The notes beneath the pieces are model-generated. The model did not search any database. It was given only the letters and a program-made list of their open reading frames with translations, and was not told where the DNA came from. DNA of 64,000 nucleotides, taken from contig JAISUR010000016.1 in NCBI GenBank assembly GCA_031271975.1, forward strand, positions 124,001 through 188,000, written 5' to 3'. A program made the translations under genes and the position numbers. Of the stretch, positions 37,673 through 45,528 are shown piece after piece (position 1 is the first letter of the stretch; each line of letters opens with the position of its first letter). Origin of the DNA: Propionibacteriaceae bacterium (GTDB lineage Bacteria; Actinomycetota; Actinomycetes; Propionibacteriales; Propionibacteriaceae).

Positions 37673-37983
37673 TAGAAGTGGGGGCGGCGGGAGCTGTGCT
37701 GGCGTTGGACGAGCCGGCCGTCGTGTGGACGACGGCACACGGGGTGCCGCAGCGCATGCAGTGGCGCGGGCGGGAATTCCTCGTGTGCGCCAAGCCCGTG
37801 CCCTGGGTGGACCGGGTGCCGTGGTGGCAGGTGGCCGAGCGGGCGCCCGCGGGGCTCGGGGCGGAATTGCTCGAACGGCCCATGTGGCAGGTGCAGGCGC
37901 TCTCCGACGACGGCGCCGATGTCGTGCGGCTCGATTTGGCCGTCGGCGAAGACTGGTGGCGAGTGATTCGGATGTATGAATGA
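37669..37983 (+). CDS. DUF6504-type small protein preceding dnaE2
   Basis: A 104-aa protein (from this GTG) of the small family commonly encoded before dnaE2 in actinobacteria. Its biochemical role is unknown. Recognisable parts are LALDEPAVVW, the VPQRMQWRGREF segment and the C-terminal DWWRVIRMYE. The start is uncertain: GTG at 37669 lies 8 nt after TATCGT (leaderless), while GTG at 37678 or 37696 (GGGAG close upstream) would also fit homology. Its stop overlaps the dnaE2 start in ATGA, so the two are coupled. Confidence 0.75.
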   Translation: MIEVGAAGAVLALDEPAVVWTTAHGVPQRMQWRGREFLVCAKPVPWVDRVPWWQVAERAPAGLGAELLERPMWQVQALSDDGADVVRLDLAVGEDWWRVIRMYE

Positions 37984-40900
37984 GCTTCACCCACCTGCAC
38001 GTCGCCAGCGCCTTTTCCGCGCATTACGGGACCGCGCGGCCCGAGGTGTTGGCGCAGGCCGCCGCCGCGCAGGGAGCCCCGGCGGCCGCCATCACCGACC
38101 GGGACGGGCTCTACGGGGCCGTGCGGCACATCCGGGCTTGCCTTGCCGCGGGGATAGCGCCCGTAGTGGGAGTGGAATTGACGATTGAAGGCGAGACGCC
38201 GGGCGCCATCACAGTCATCGCGCACGGGCGCAATTCCGGGCTCGGCTGGGCTGGGCTCGTGCGGCTGATCTCCGCCGCGCACGTCCCCCGCAAAGGCGCC
38301 AAACCCAAAGCGCACGGCTCCGCCAACCGCGCCGCGCTGCTGCGCCGCAACCACCCGGCCGTGCTGTTGGATGGCGAGCAAGGCCCCGTGGCCACCGTGC
38401 TGCTCGGGCCCGATTCGGATGTGGGCCAAGCCGTCCTCGCGGGGGACATCGGCAAGGCGAAGGCGCTGCTCGGGTGGTGGCGCGGGCAGGGGAGCGTCGC
38501 CGTGGAGATCGTGTGCCACCACACCCAGCCGGGCACGTCCCGCAGCCTCGCGCACGCCGCCGCGATGTGGCGGTTGGCCCGCGAGACCCAGACTCCGGCC
38601 GTGCTCACCAACGCCGCCCGCTATTTGGCCCCGGACGACGCCGTCACCGGGGACGTCCTCGACGCGGCCGGGCTGCTGCTGCCGCTCGGCTCGTTCACCC
38701 CGCAGCCCAACGCGCAGGCCTGGCTGAAGCCGCCGGCCGCGATGGAGGCCTTGGCCGCGCAAATCGCTGAGCACGCCGGTTTCGGCAAGCTGCAAGTGCT
38801 CGACTTGCTTTCCCAGACGCGGGAGCTGTCCGAACGCTGCCAACTCGACCCGGTGGCCGACCTGGCGTGGCGGCAGCCCAAAGTGCCAGAGCTCAGCCTG
38901 CTCGGCATTGACGGCGATCCGCAGGCTGTCTTGCTGCAACGTTGCCGCACAGCGCTCATCGAGCGGTATCCATACGCCGCCCAGGCCGAGTTGCGCCGCG
39001 CCGAGCAGCGGATGCACGACGAGCTCAAGACCATCGCAGCTTTCGGCTTCGCCGGCTATTTCCTCACGGTGGCCGATGTCTCCCGACTGATCCGCGAGCT
39101 GGGGGTGCGGGTCCAGGCGCGCGGCTCCGGCGCCGGTTCGCTGGTCAACTACCTGCTGCGCATCAGCAACGTCGATCCGCTGGAGCACGACCTGATCTTC
39201 GAGCGCTTCCTCGGCATTCAGCGCTCCACGCTGCCCGACATCGACATCGACGTGGAAGCCGCCCGCCGGCACGAGATCTACCGGGCCATTTTCGCCCGCT
39301 ACGGCGAACACCGCGTCACGCTGCTCTCCATGCAAAACGCCTACCGGGCGCGCGGCGCCACCCGGGACGCCGGCCTGGCGCTCGGCATCCCCGAGGAGAG
39401 CATCGGCCGCATCGCCGGGTCGCTGTGGCGCATGAACGCCCGCGACTTCCGCGCCCGCCTGGACAACGCCCCCGAGTTGCGCGAACTGGCCGCCGACGTC
39501 GCCGGGCATCCCCAGTTGGAACTGCTCGTCGATCTGACCGAACGGCTCGACCGCCTGCCCCGGCACATCTCCATGCACCCATGCGGGGTGATTCTCGGCA
39601 ACGCCGGGCTGCTGTCTGTCACGCCCGTGCAGCCCAGCGGCATGGGTCTGCCCATGAGCCAGTTCGACAAGGACGACATCGACGACATGGGCTTGCTCAA
39701 ACTGGACGTGCTCGGCGTGCGGATGCAGTCGGCGATGGCGCACGCGGTGCGCGAGATCGCGCGGGTGCACGGGCCGCGGGCGGCTTTGGCGGGCGGGCTG
39801 GAAGTGGACGCGCGCTACGTCTCCGCCGACGGCGTGGTCGATTTGGACGCCATCCCGCACGACGACGCGGCCACGTTCGACGCGATCCGCTCCACGCACA
39901 CGCTGGGCATGTTCCAGATCGAATCCCCGGGGCAGCGCGAACTCGTCGGCAAGATGCAGCCCGACTGTTTCGAGGATTTGATAGCCGACATTTCGCTGTT
40001 CCGGCCCGGCCCGATGAAGGGCAACATGGTGACGCCGTTCGTCGAGGCCAAGCTTGGCTTCCGCCAGCCCGACTATCTGCATCCGCGTTTCCGCGCTTTC
40101 TTGCTCGGTTCCTTCGGCGTCGTCATCTACCACGAGCACGTGCTGCGCATCCTGCATGAATGCATGGGGGTGAGCCTTGCCGAGGCGGACGAGATCCGCC
40201 GCCGGATGGAGAAAGACATGGGCTTCCTGCAGCACGCCTTCTTCAAGGCCATCGCCGGCCGCCGCGACGAGCAGGGGCGGCGCATCTTCTCCGCGGCCCA
40301 AGCGGATCGCATTTGGGAGGTGCTGAAAGGCTTCGGCAGCTTCGGCTTCTGCAAAGCCCACGCTGCCGCATTCGCCCTGGCCACCTACCAGTCGGCGTGG
40401 TTGAAAACGCACTATCCGGCCGAATTCTTGGCGGGCATCTTCGAACACGACCCCGGCATGTATCCCCGCCGCCTCCTGATGGCGGAAGCGCGCCGTATGG
40501 GCGTGCCGATCCTGCCCCTCGACGTGAACGAATCCCGCGACGAGTACTACGTCGTCCCCCACGCTCATGAGGGCACGCCTGCGGTGCATGACGGGTTGGG
40601 TTCTGCTCCCCACGCTCCCCCCACCAGTCATCCCGGACTTGTTCCGGGATCTCGGACGCAGTCCGACACATTGGGCATCCGCCTCTCCCTGCGCGACGTG
40701 CACGGCATCACAGCGGCGGAAGTGAAGCGCATCCTCGCCGGGCAGCCCTACCAATCCCTGTCCGATTTCTATCTGCGGGCGGCGCCTTCGCGGGCGCTGC
40801 TGATTCGGCTGGCCCAAGTCGGTGCGCTGGATTGCCTGGCTCCCGGCCGCGGCCGCGGCGACATCATCGCTTACGCGCGGCGGCTGGCGGCCGCGAAGTC

Positions 40901-41420
40901 GCGCCCGGCCAACACCGGCCAGGGGCAGTTGCCGATCGTCTTCGACGACCGTTCCCTGATGGAGGCCGCGCCCGCGCCGACGCCGTTGGAACAGGTCAGC
41001 GCGGAGCTGGACGTGTTGTCTGCGGAGGTGAGCGAACACGTCATCGAGTTGTACCGGCCGCTGCTGGACGAGTTGGGCGTGGTGCCCGCGGCGGATTTGC
41101 TGGGGCTGCGCAGTTCATCGGAAGTGTTGGTGGCGGGCATCCGCGTGGCCACTCAGACGCCGCCCATGCGCAGCGGCAAACGCGTGGTCTTCATCAGTTT
41201 GGACGACGGCTCGGGCTGCGCGGACTGCACCTTCTTCGAGGACGCGCAAGAACTCGCGGGGCCGCTGCTCTTCGGGACGAAATTGCTTGTGATAGCGGGT
41301 CGCACCCGGCGCACGGGAGTCCGCGGCGTGAGCATCCAAGCCGAGAACGCATGGGACCTGAAAGAGCTGTGGAATGCGCGCCAGAGGCAGGTAAGTGAGT
41401 TCGTTACTGCGACTACGTAA
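37980..41420 (+). CDS. dnaE2: Error-prone DNA polymerase III alpha subunit DnaE2
   Basis: C-family polymerase used for translesion synthesis after DNA damage. The 1,146-aa protein has an N-terminal PHP domain (FTHLHVASAFSAHYG), the catalytic PDIDID motif with D420, D422 and D424, a helix-hairpin-helix region and a C-terminal OB fold (VLVAGIRV...). It follows a DUF6504 gene with a 4-nt overlap and a candidate SOS box. The partner genes imuA and imuB are not in the window. Odd: between EYYVVP (ending at residue 860) and LGIRLSLRDVHGI there are about 37 residues (861-897) translated from a palindromic repeat; normally this loop is a few residues long. The frame is kept. DnaE1 is an alternative, but the gene context favours DnaE2. 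Confidence 0.9.
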   Translation: MSFTHLHVASAFSAHYGTARPEVLAQAAAAQGAPAAAITDRDGLYGAVRHIRACLAAGIAPVVGVELTIEGETPGAITVIAHGRNSGLGWAGLVRLISAAHVPRKGAKPKAHGSANRAALLRRNHPAVLLDGEQGPVATVLLGPDSDVGQAVLAGDIGKAKALLGWWRGQGSVAVEIVCHHTQPGTSRSLAHAAAMWRLARETQTPAVLTNAARYLAPDDAVTGDVLDAAGLLLPLGSFTPQPNAQAWLKPPAAMEALAAQIAEHAGFGKLQVLDLLSQTRELSERCQLDPVADLAWRQPKVPELSLLGIDGDPQAVLLQRCRTALIERYPYAAQAELRRAEQRMHDELKTIAAFGFAGYFLTVADVSRLIRELGVRVQARGSGAGSLVNYLLRISNVDPLEHDLIFERFLGIQRSTLPDIDIDVEAARRHEIYRAIFARYGEHRVTLLSMQNAYRARGATRDAGLALGIPEESIGRIAGSLWRMNARDFRARLDNAPELRELAADVAGHPQLELLVDLTERLDRLPRHISMHPCGVILGNAGLLSVTPVQPSGMGLPMSQFDKDDIDDMGLLKLDVLGVRMQSAMAHAVREIARVHGPRAALAGGLEVDARYVSADGVVDLDAIPHDDAATFDAIRSTHTLGMFQIESPGQRELVGKMQPDCFEDLIADISLFRPGPMKGNMVTPFVEAKLGFRQPDYLHPRFRAFLLGSFGVVIYHEHVLRILHECMGVSLAEADEIRRRMEKDMGFLQHAFFKAIAGRRDEQGRRIFSAAQADRIWEVLKGFGSFGFCKAHAAAFALATYQSAWLKTHYPAEFLAGIFEHDPGMYPRRLLMAEARRMGVPILPLDVNESRDEYYVVPHAHEGTPAVHDGLGSAPHAPPTSHPGLVPGSRTQSDTLGIRLSLRDVHGITAAEVKRILAGQPYQSLSDFYLRAAPSRALLIRLAQVGALDCLAPGRGRGDIIAYARRLAAAKSRPANTGQGQLPIVFDDRSLMEAAPAPTPLEQVSAELDVLSAEVSEHVIELYRPLLDELGVVPAADLLGLRSSSEVLVAGIRVATQTPPMRSGKRVVFISLDDGSGCADCTFFEDAQELAGPLLFGTKLLVIAGRTRRTGVRGVSIQAENAWDLKELWNARQRQVSEFVTATT
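40560..40672. repeat. Palindromic repeat inserted in frame within dnaE2
   Basis: GAGGGCACGCCTGCGG near the start and TCATCCCGGACTTGTTCCGG followed by GATCTCGGACGCAGTCCG near the end are the same modules as in the 37339 cluster and the 19945 copy. They encode the peptide HPGLVPGSRTQSD and its N-terminal flank. There is no stop codon in the reading frame. Confidence 0.88.
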
Positions 41421-41469
41421 GGGGCGTCACCAGTCTAAGTAATATCGATACATATAATGCGTATGTCGC

Positions 41470-41499
41470 TTGACGTGGTTCGGGAACGTCTGCTATCTT
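41470..41499 (+). promoter_or_regulatory. Promoter for the structured RNA region
   Basis: TTGACG at 41470-41475 and TATCTT at 41494-41499 are separated by 18 bp, predicting a start near 41506. A perfect TATAAT also lies at 41454-41459 in a locally AT-rich stretch, with no good -35 box. Confidence 0.6.
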
Positions 41500-41505
41500 A
41501 TTGGA

Positions 41506-41765
41506 AGACAGAAGGAGCGAAAGCCCTTCTCACAAAGCGGTGGTGGTGTTGGTGATCAGGAATGACCGCCAACGGGTCCGGAGTTCCAGTGAACGGGGGG
41601 AACGCCGGAACCTCCGGGCCCGGACCACCAAGCGGAGTGTTCATGTTCGGGGGACACATGGGCACTGACATGGGTGTCGACGGTGGTGGCCGATGACGCT
41701 GCTGATGAGCGCATAGGGGGCAAACGCGCGGACAGCGGCTCAGAAACCACCACCGTCGGTCCATG
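41506..41765 (+). ncRNA. Candidate structured RNA with poly-G hairpin loops, or mRNA leader
   Basis: I do not recognise a known RNA family. Visible structure in order: hairpin 41510-41530 (AGAAGG-A-GC-GAAA-GC-CCTTCT, GNRA loop); hairpin 41574-41621, 14 bp (GGGTCCGGAG TTCC / GGAA C CTCCGGGCCC), loop with six G; hairpin around 41642-41660 (CATGT/ACATG extended by AGTG/CACT), loop with five G; and a long arm 41670-41764 with a 12-bp perfect stem CGACGGTGGTGG/CCACCACCGTCG. That arm holds a small GCGC/GCGC hairpin with five G in its loop. Only GTTT follows the last stem, so termination is unclear. It may be a free small RNA or the 5' leader of the small-protein genes downstream. No convincing reading frame explains it. 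Confidence 0.5.
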
Positions 41766-41807
41766 TTTGGGCAAGTTCCTGGGGCGCATTGCATATCGGG
41801 GGGAAAC

Positions 41808-41933
41808 GTGCTGGTGCTTCTCATCGCCTTAGTTGGATTGAGCATGGCGTTGATTGCCGGGTTGGCCTTTCAAAAGCCGCCGCCCGGGCTAAGTTGGAGG
41901 GCATGGTTGTGGAACAAGATCCGGGAGTCGTAG
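41808..41933 (+). CDS. Small membrane protein, 41 aa
   Basis: The GTG at 41808 is preceded by GGGGGG 4 nt upstream. The product is one hydrophobic helix (residues 1-21, rich in Leu, Ala and Gly) followed by a short basic, Trp-containing tail ending KIRES. It overlaps the next gene by 25-31 nt in another frame, which suggests coupled translation. No family recognised; single-helix proteins of this size often act as membrane-complex subunits or toxins, but nothing here decides between them. Confidence 0.5.
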   Translation: MLVLLIALVGLSMALIAGLAFQKPPPGLSWRAWLWNKIRES

Positions 41934-42403
41934 CCGCGGGGGTAATGCGGGCAGACGACGCAGCCCATAAGACAGTCATCAAAGCGGCCCTGCCCGAAAG
42001 CGCGGCCCCGCCTGATGAGATCGTGGTCGCCGACGGCAGAGTGGTCACCCGCCGCCTCGGCAAGAAGGCCGCCATCATCGAAGGCGCCGGCGCCGAGGGC
42101 GCCACAAACGACGTGGTCCGGGCCATCCGCGGAGCCGCCATCTTGGACGACGATCAAGCCTTGGACCTGGCCGAGATCGGGGCCAAGGTGGCCGCCGACG
42201 CGGGCCGCCCTCAAGAAATCTCGTGGACCCTGCACCCGGACGACAGTTTCGAAGTCACCGAAGCCCACGCGCTGCCCGATCCCCCGCCGCCGCCAGCCGT
42301 CCCCGCCAAGCGGGATCGCTTTTCTTTGTGGCAAGTGCTGGCCCTGGTATTCGCCGGCCTGGGCGCCCTGCTGGGCCTGGTGGGCCGCCTGCTGAAACGC
42401 TGA
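41909..42403 (+). CDS. Acidic/Ala-rich protein with C-terminal membrane anchor, function unknown
   Basis: No recognised family. From the GTG at 41909 the protein is 164 aa. GGAGG at 41896-41900 fits this start (8 nt) better than the ATG at 41903 (2 nt). The N-terminal 110 residues form a soluble region rich in Ala, Asp and Val; a PDPPPPPAVP linker follows, then a final transmembrane helix (about 140-160) ending in a basic LLKR tail, typical of tail-anchored topology. It overlaps the 41-aa gene and lies behind the structured RNA region. Confidence 0.6.
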   Translation: MEQDPGVVAAGVMRADDAAHKTVIKAALPESAAPPDEIVVADGRVVTRRLGKKAAIIEGAGAEGATNDVVRAIRGAAILDDDQALDLAEIGAKVAADAGRPQEISWTLHPDDSFEVTEAHALPDPPPPPAVPAKRDRFSLWQVLALVFAGLGALLGLVGRLLKR

Positions 42404-42520
42404 GCCCAATGGGCGGCCTGCCCTCACGCATGTCGTCCGCCCACAGGGGCGCGTCCCGTCTGGGAAACGGTTTGATCGGACACGTATACTCAACTGTTCG
42501 CTCTTCGACAGGGGGCATAC

Positions 42521-43231
42521 ATGGACGACAAGACCCTCGCAGCCTTGACTTTGACGCTTGTCATCGGCGGAATTGTCTTCTTCACCATCGTGTTGCCGAT
42601 CTGCGTCCGCATCATGCGCACGCATCTGCGCAACAAGCGGATGGCCCAGTACGCCGCGGCGAAGGGCTACCAGTTTCAGGCCAAACCTACGCAACTGCTG
42701 TTCTTCAAGTCCCTGGGGTGGCTCACCATGTACTCCAGGTGGGCCCGGGTGCGCCAAGGCGTCTTCGGCCAGTTCCAGGGCGTCGACTTTCTGGCATTCG
42801 GGCACGAGGGGCTGACGAACAACAGGAAGGATCCTGACCTCGGCGATATCGGCGTTGTCGCGCTGCGCCTGCCCGTGGCCCTGCCCAACCTGGACCTCGA
42901 TCCGCCGGTGTTGCGCTCTGTCACCAAGTTCGCCGACCGCGTGGTCCGCTTCTTTGGGGGTACCCCGGCCCCACCTCCCCTGGAATGGGATGCCTTCAGC
43001 GACAAGTACCAGATACGCGCCCAAGACATGGACTACGCGCGTGCCCTGCTCAACCCCGATTTGATGGAGTGGTTGATGCTGCCGAACGTGGGTCCGGTCT
43101 TCTGCATCCGCGACGACTACCTGATCCGCATCACGGGCAAAATGTCGCCCGAGACCGTCGAATCCACCGTGCCCGTGCTGTACGAGTTCTACCGCCGCAT
43201 CCGCCCGGAGATGTTCGGCACGCTCCGCTGA
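42521..43231 (+). CDS. Membrane-anchored protein of unknown function
   Basis: A 236-aa protein with one N-terminal transmembrane helix (about residues 8-30) and a soluble domain, probably cytoplasmic, that keeps FGQFQGVDFLAFGHEG and a C-terminal FCIRDDYLIRITG segment. The layout recalls DUF3137-like membrane-anchored proteins, but I cannot assign a family. The ATG is preceded by AGGGGGC, and a TATACT box lies at 42485-42490. The next gene is convergent. Confidence 0.65.
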   Translation: MDDKTLAALTLTLVIGGIVFFTIVLPICVRIMRTHLRNKRMAQYAAAKGYQFQAKPTQLLFFKSLGWLTMYSRWARVRQGVFGQFQGVDFLAFGHEGLTNNRKDPDLGDIGVVALRLPVALPNLDLDPPVLRSVTKFADRVVRFFGGTPAPPPLEWDAFSDKYQIRAQDMDYARALLNPDLMEWLMLPNVGPVFCIRDDYLIRITGKMSPETVESTVPVLYEFYRRIRPEMFGTLR

Positions 43232-43243
43232 GAACACATCGCG

Positions 43244-44815
43244 TCACTTCACGGTGAACGCGGCAACCCAGTTTGTCCGCAGCGTGGTGGAGTCGAAGTC
43301 GTCGGCTTGCACACCCGGCCGCAACGCCATGGCGGTTTCGCCCCAATAGACCGGGACGTAGATCGCTTCCGTCAGGGCTGTCTTGGTGGCACTCAGGACG
43401 GCGTCCAACTGGTCTCTCGGTTTGGTCATCGTGTCGATGGAGGCCATCTTGGCGGCGACTTTCTTGTTGGTCCAGTTGGCCGGGTTCGTCGTGGGGCCGG
43501 AGGCGTTCAGCAGCCAGGAGGAGATCTCCCACGGGATCGGCGTCGTCGGCGTGTAGACCATCCAGGCCAGCCCTTGTTCGCCGTCGCCGACCGACATCAG
43601 CCAGTCCTCCAGCGGGATTTCTTTCACGGTCACGGAGATGCCTATCTGCGCCAGGCATGCCGACACCACCAGGGAAGCCTCGCCCACTTCGGGGTAGCCG
43701 GCCGGATAGGTGAGTTGCACCGCGAAGCCCTCCGGGACCGCCGACTGGGCCATCTCTTCCAAAGCCAGGGTCAACGAGTGTGGGTAGGCCGGCAGCGCGG
43801 CGACCAGCGCATCCGTGTCGTCCCCGCCCAGGGCGGCCAACTGCGCCGGGGCGTCGATACCGGTGGCCGCCTGTCCGTGCCCGTCCAGTACCTCCGAGAT
43901 CAGGCGCATCTTGTCGATGCTGTACGCGATGGCTTTGCGGACGTGCGGGTCGTCGAAGGGAGCCACGGTCGGGTCGAGTGTCAGGCCCTGATAGGAGCGG
44001 TCGGAGAAATACACGACTTTGCCGGCGCTCGTCCACTGGCTGGCGTTGGTCAGCGGCACGGACATGGCGACGTCGATGCTGCCGCTGCGCAGGGCGTCCA
44101 AGCGTTCCTGCTCGTCGGGGATGAACACGATCCGCACCAACCGCGGGCCATGCGCCCCACCCCAGTAGCTGTCGGAGCGCAGCAGCGTGATCGAATCGGA
44201 AGTGAAGTGCGTGACCATATAGGGGCCGGTGGCCACCATCAGGTCGGACGCCGAGCCGAAGTAGGCGGCGGACTCATAGACCGACTTGGAGATGATGGTC
44301 ATGCCGCCGCCCGGAGTCAGGTTCGCGCCGAAGTCGGCATGCGGCCCGTCCAACGTGACCGTCACCTCCGACTCCCCGGTCGCCTCCACCGAGCGGATGT
44401 AGTCGGGGATGTACGACACCAAGCCGGGCGAACGCTGCGGGTCGAGGGCGAGTTCGAGAGAGAAGACGACGTCTTCGGGCGTGACCGCCATGCCATCTTG
44501 AAAGAGCGTGCCGGGGCGCAGTTGGAACACCCACTTATTGCCCTCGACTTGCCAGGATTCCGCCAGGCCGGGCACCAGTTCGCCGGTCGGATCACATGCC
44601 AGCAAACCCTCGCTCGTCAACGCCGCGAGATAGAAATTGGCGATACCGGATTCGGCGTTGATCGAGAGATTCGTGATCTGTGTGGCGAACGCTATCGTGA
44701 AGGCGTCGCGTTCGGCGGACATTGACGGGGTGGGAAAGGTCAACTCTTCTTCGGGCTGCGAGCATGCCGCCAGCGCCAAGCAGGCGAGCGCGGCGATGAT
44801 GCGTCGTAGCCTCAT
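43244..44815 (-). CDS. Oligopeptide/nickel-type ABC substrate-binding lipoprotein (SBP family 5)
   Basis: Extracellular solute-binding lipoprotein of 523 aa with lipobox LAAC (C18). Family-5 features include the N-terminal NLSINAES region, LVPGLAESWQVEG, the FQLRPGTLFQDG segment and ATGPYMV. Its start overlaps the stop of the adaptor gene upstream by 4 nt (ATGA), so the three genes 46579-43244 form one operon. No permease or ATPase genes follow, which is unusual for this family: it must share a transporter encoded elsewhere or work with the two adaptor-like proteins. Ligand unknown. Confidence 0.9.
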   Translation of the reverse strand: MRLRRIIAALACLALAACSQPEEELTFPTPSMSAERDAFTIAFATQITNLSINAESGIANFYLAALTSEGLLACDPTGELVPGLAESWQVEGNKWVFQLRPGTLFQDGMAVTPEDVVFSLELALDPQRSPGLVSYIPDYIRSVEATGESEVTVTLDGPHADFGANLTPGGGMTIISKSVYESAAYFGSASDLMVATGPYMVTHFTSDSITLLRSDSYWGGAHGPRLVRIVFIPDEQERLDALRSGSIDVAMSVPLTNASQWTSAGKVVYFSDRSYQGLTLDPTVAPFDDPHVRKAIAYSIDKMRLISEVLDGHGQAATGIDAPAQLAALGGDDTDALVAALPAYPHSLTLALEEMAQSAVPEGFAVQLTYPAGYPEVGEASLVVSACLAQIGISVTVKEIPLEDWLMSVGDGEQGLAWMVYTPTTPIPWEISSWLLNASGPTTNPANWTNKKVAAKMASIDTMTKPRDQLDAVLSATKTALTEAIYVPVYWGETAMALRPGVQADDFDSTTLRTNWVAAFTVK

Positions 44816-45528
44816 ATAAACTCCACTGTCCCGGCGTCTCCCGGGCTGAGCTTCTTGTTGGACGTCTGGGAGGTCTCAAGTTTGCCTAAGCGTATCTCGT
44901 AGCGCCCATTTCCATCGCCCTCGCCTGCGATGTAGACGACGGTTGCCTCGACGGTTTGCGATTCGAACTGGATGCGTGCCGTCTGCCCCAGCGTTACGAC
45001 ACTGAGCAGCGCCTGCGGGGCGGGCACGGACACGTACAGGTTCGTGTGGTCTTCCATCACGGCGACGACTGTTCCCGCCTCGACCTCGTCCTCCGCCTCG
45101 ACGTACAACTCCTTCACCTTGCCCGCGACCGGCGCCACGATCGTCATGGTCTCCGACTTGATCCGGGCGACCTCAACGCGCGCTTGGGCGCGGGCCACTT
45201 TGGCCTCGGCCAGGGCCTTTTTCGACTTCGACGCGCTCTGGGCCGCCTGCTCCGCCGCTTCCAACGCGTCTTCGGCCTTCACCAAGGCGTCTACCGTGCC
45301 GTCTTGGACGCTGACAACCAACGCGTTTGCCTCGACTTCTTTGCCAACGACGTCGCCCACGGTCGCAATCGTGCCCGCGGAGCGTGTCACCAACGTGAGT
45401 TCGGGTGCGACGACAGTGCCCCGCAGGACTTCCGGCGCGGGTCTGCTCAGAAAGATGCCAACCAAGGCGCCGACTACCAGCAATCCGGCGACGATCAGAG
45501 CGATCCTGGTCCGGATATTGCTACCCAT
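44812..45528 (-). CDS. HlyD/efflux-adaptor-like membrane protein
   Basis: A 238-aa protein with an N-terminal transmembrane helix (about residues 8-28), a split biotinyl/lipoyl-like domain, a short Ala/Lys/Glu-rich coiled-coil hairpin (about 75-120) and a return beta half with APVAGKV, the pattern of periplasmic adaptor subunits. The ATG at 45528 overlaps the stop of the upstream gene by 8 nt, and the membrane helix follows directly; an in-frame ATG at 45555 has no ribosome site. Adaptors usually pair with an ABC or RND pump, but none is encoded here. Confidence 0.75.
   Translation of the reverse strand: MGSNIRTRIALIVAGLLVVGALVGIFLSRPAPEVLRGTVVAPELTLVTRSAGTIATVGDVVGKEVEANALVVSVQDGTVDALVKAEDALEAAEQAAQSASKSKKALAEAKVARAQARVEVARIKSETMTIVAPVAGKVKELYVEAEDEVEAGTVVAVMEDHTNLYVSVPAPQALLSVVTLGQTARIQFESQTVEATVVYIAGEGDGNGRYEIRLGKLETSQTSNKKLSPGDAGTVEFI

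Noticed and set aside
37641..41039. Long minus-strand frame opposite dnaE2
   Set aside because: The sense strand encodes clear DnaE2 motifs; the antisense product has no family features and ends in AT-rich intergenic DNA.
41562..41696. 44-codon Gly-rich frame in the structured RNA region
   Set aside because: Starts after a weak AGGA and is explained by the G-rich hairpins; no hydrophobic or known motif. Kept only as a remote possibility.
41498..41845. Minus-strand Pro-rich frame in the same region
   Set aside because: Composition is the complement of G-runs; no start signal or family.
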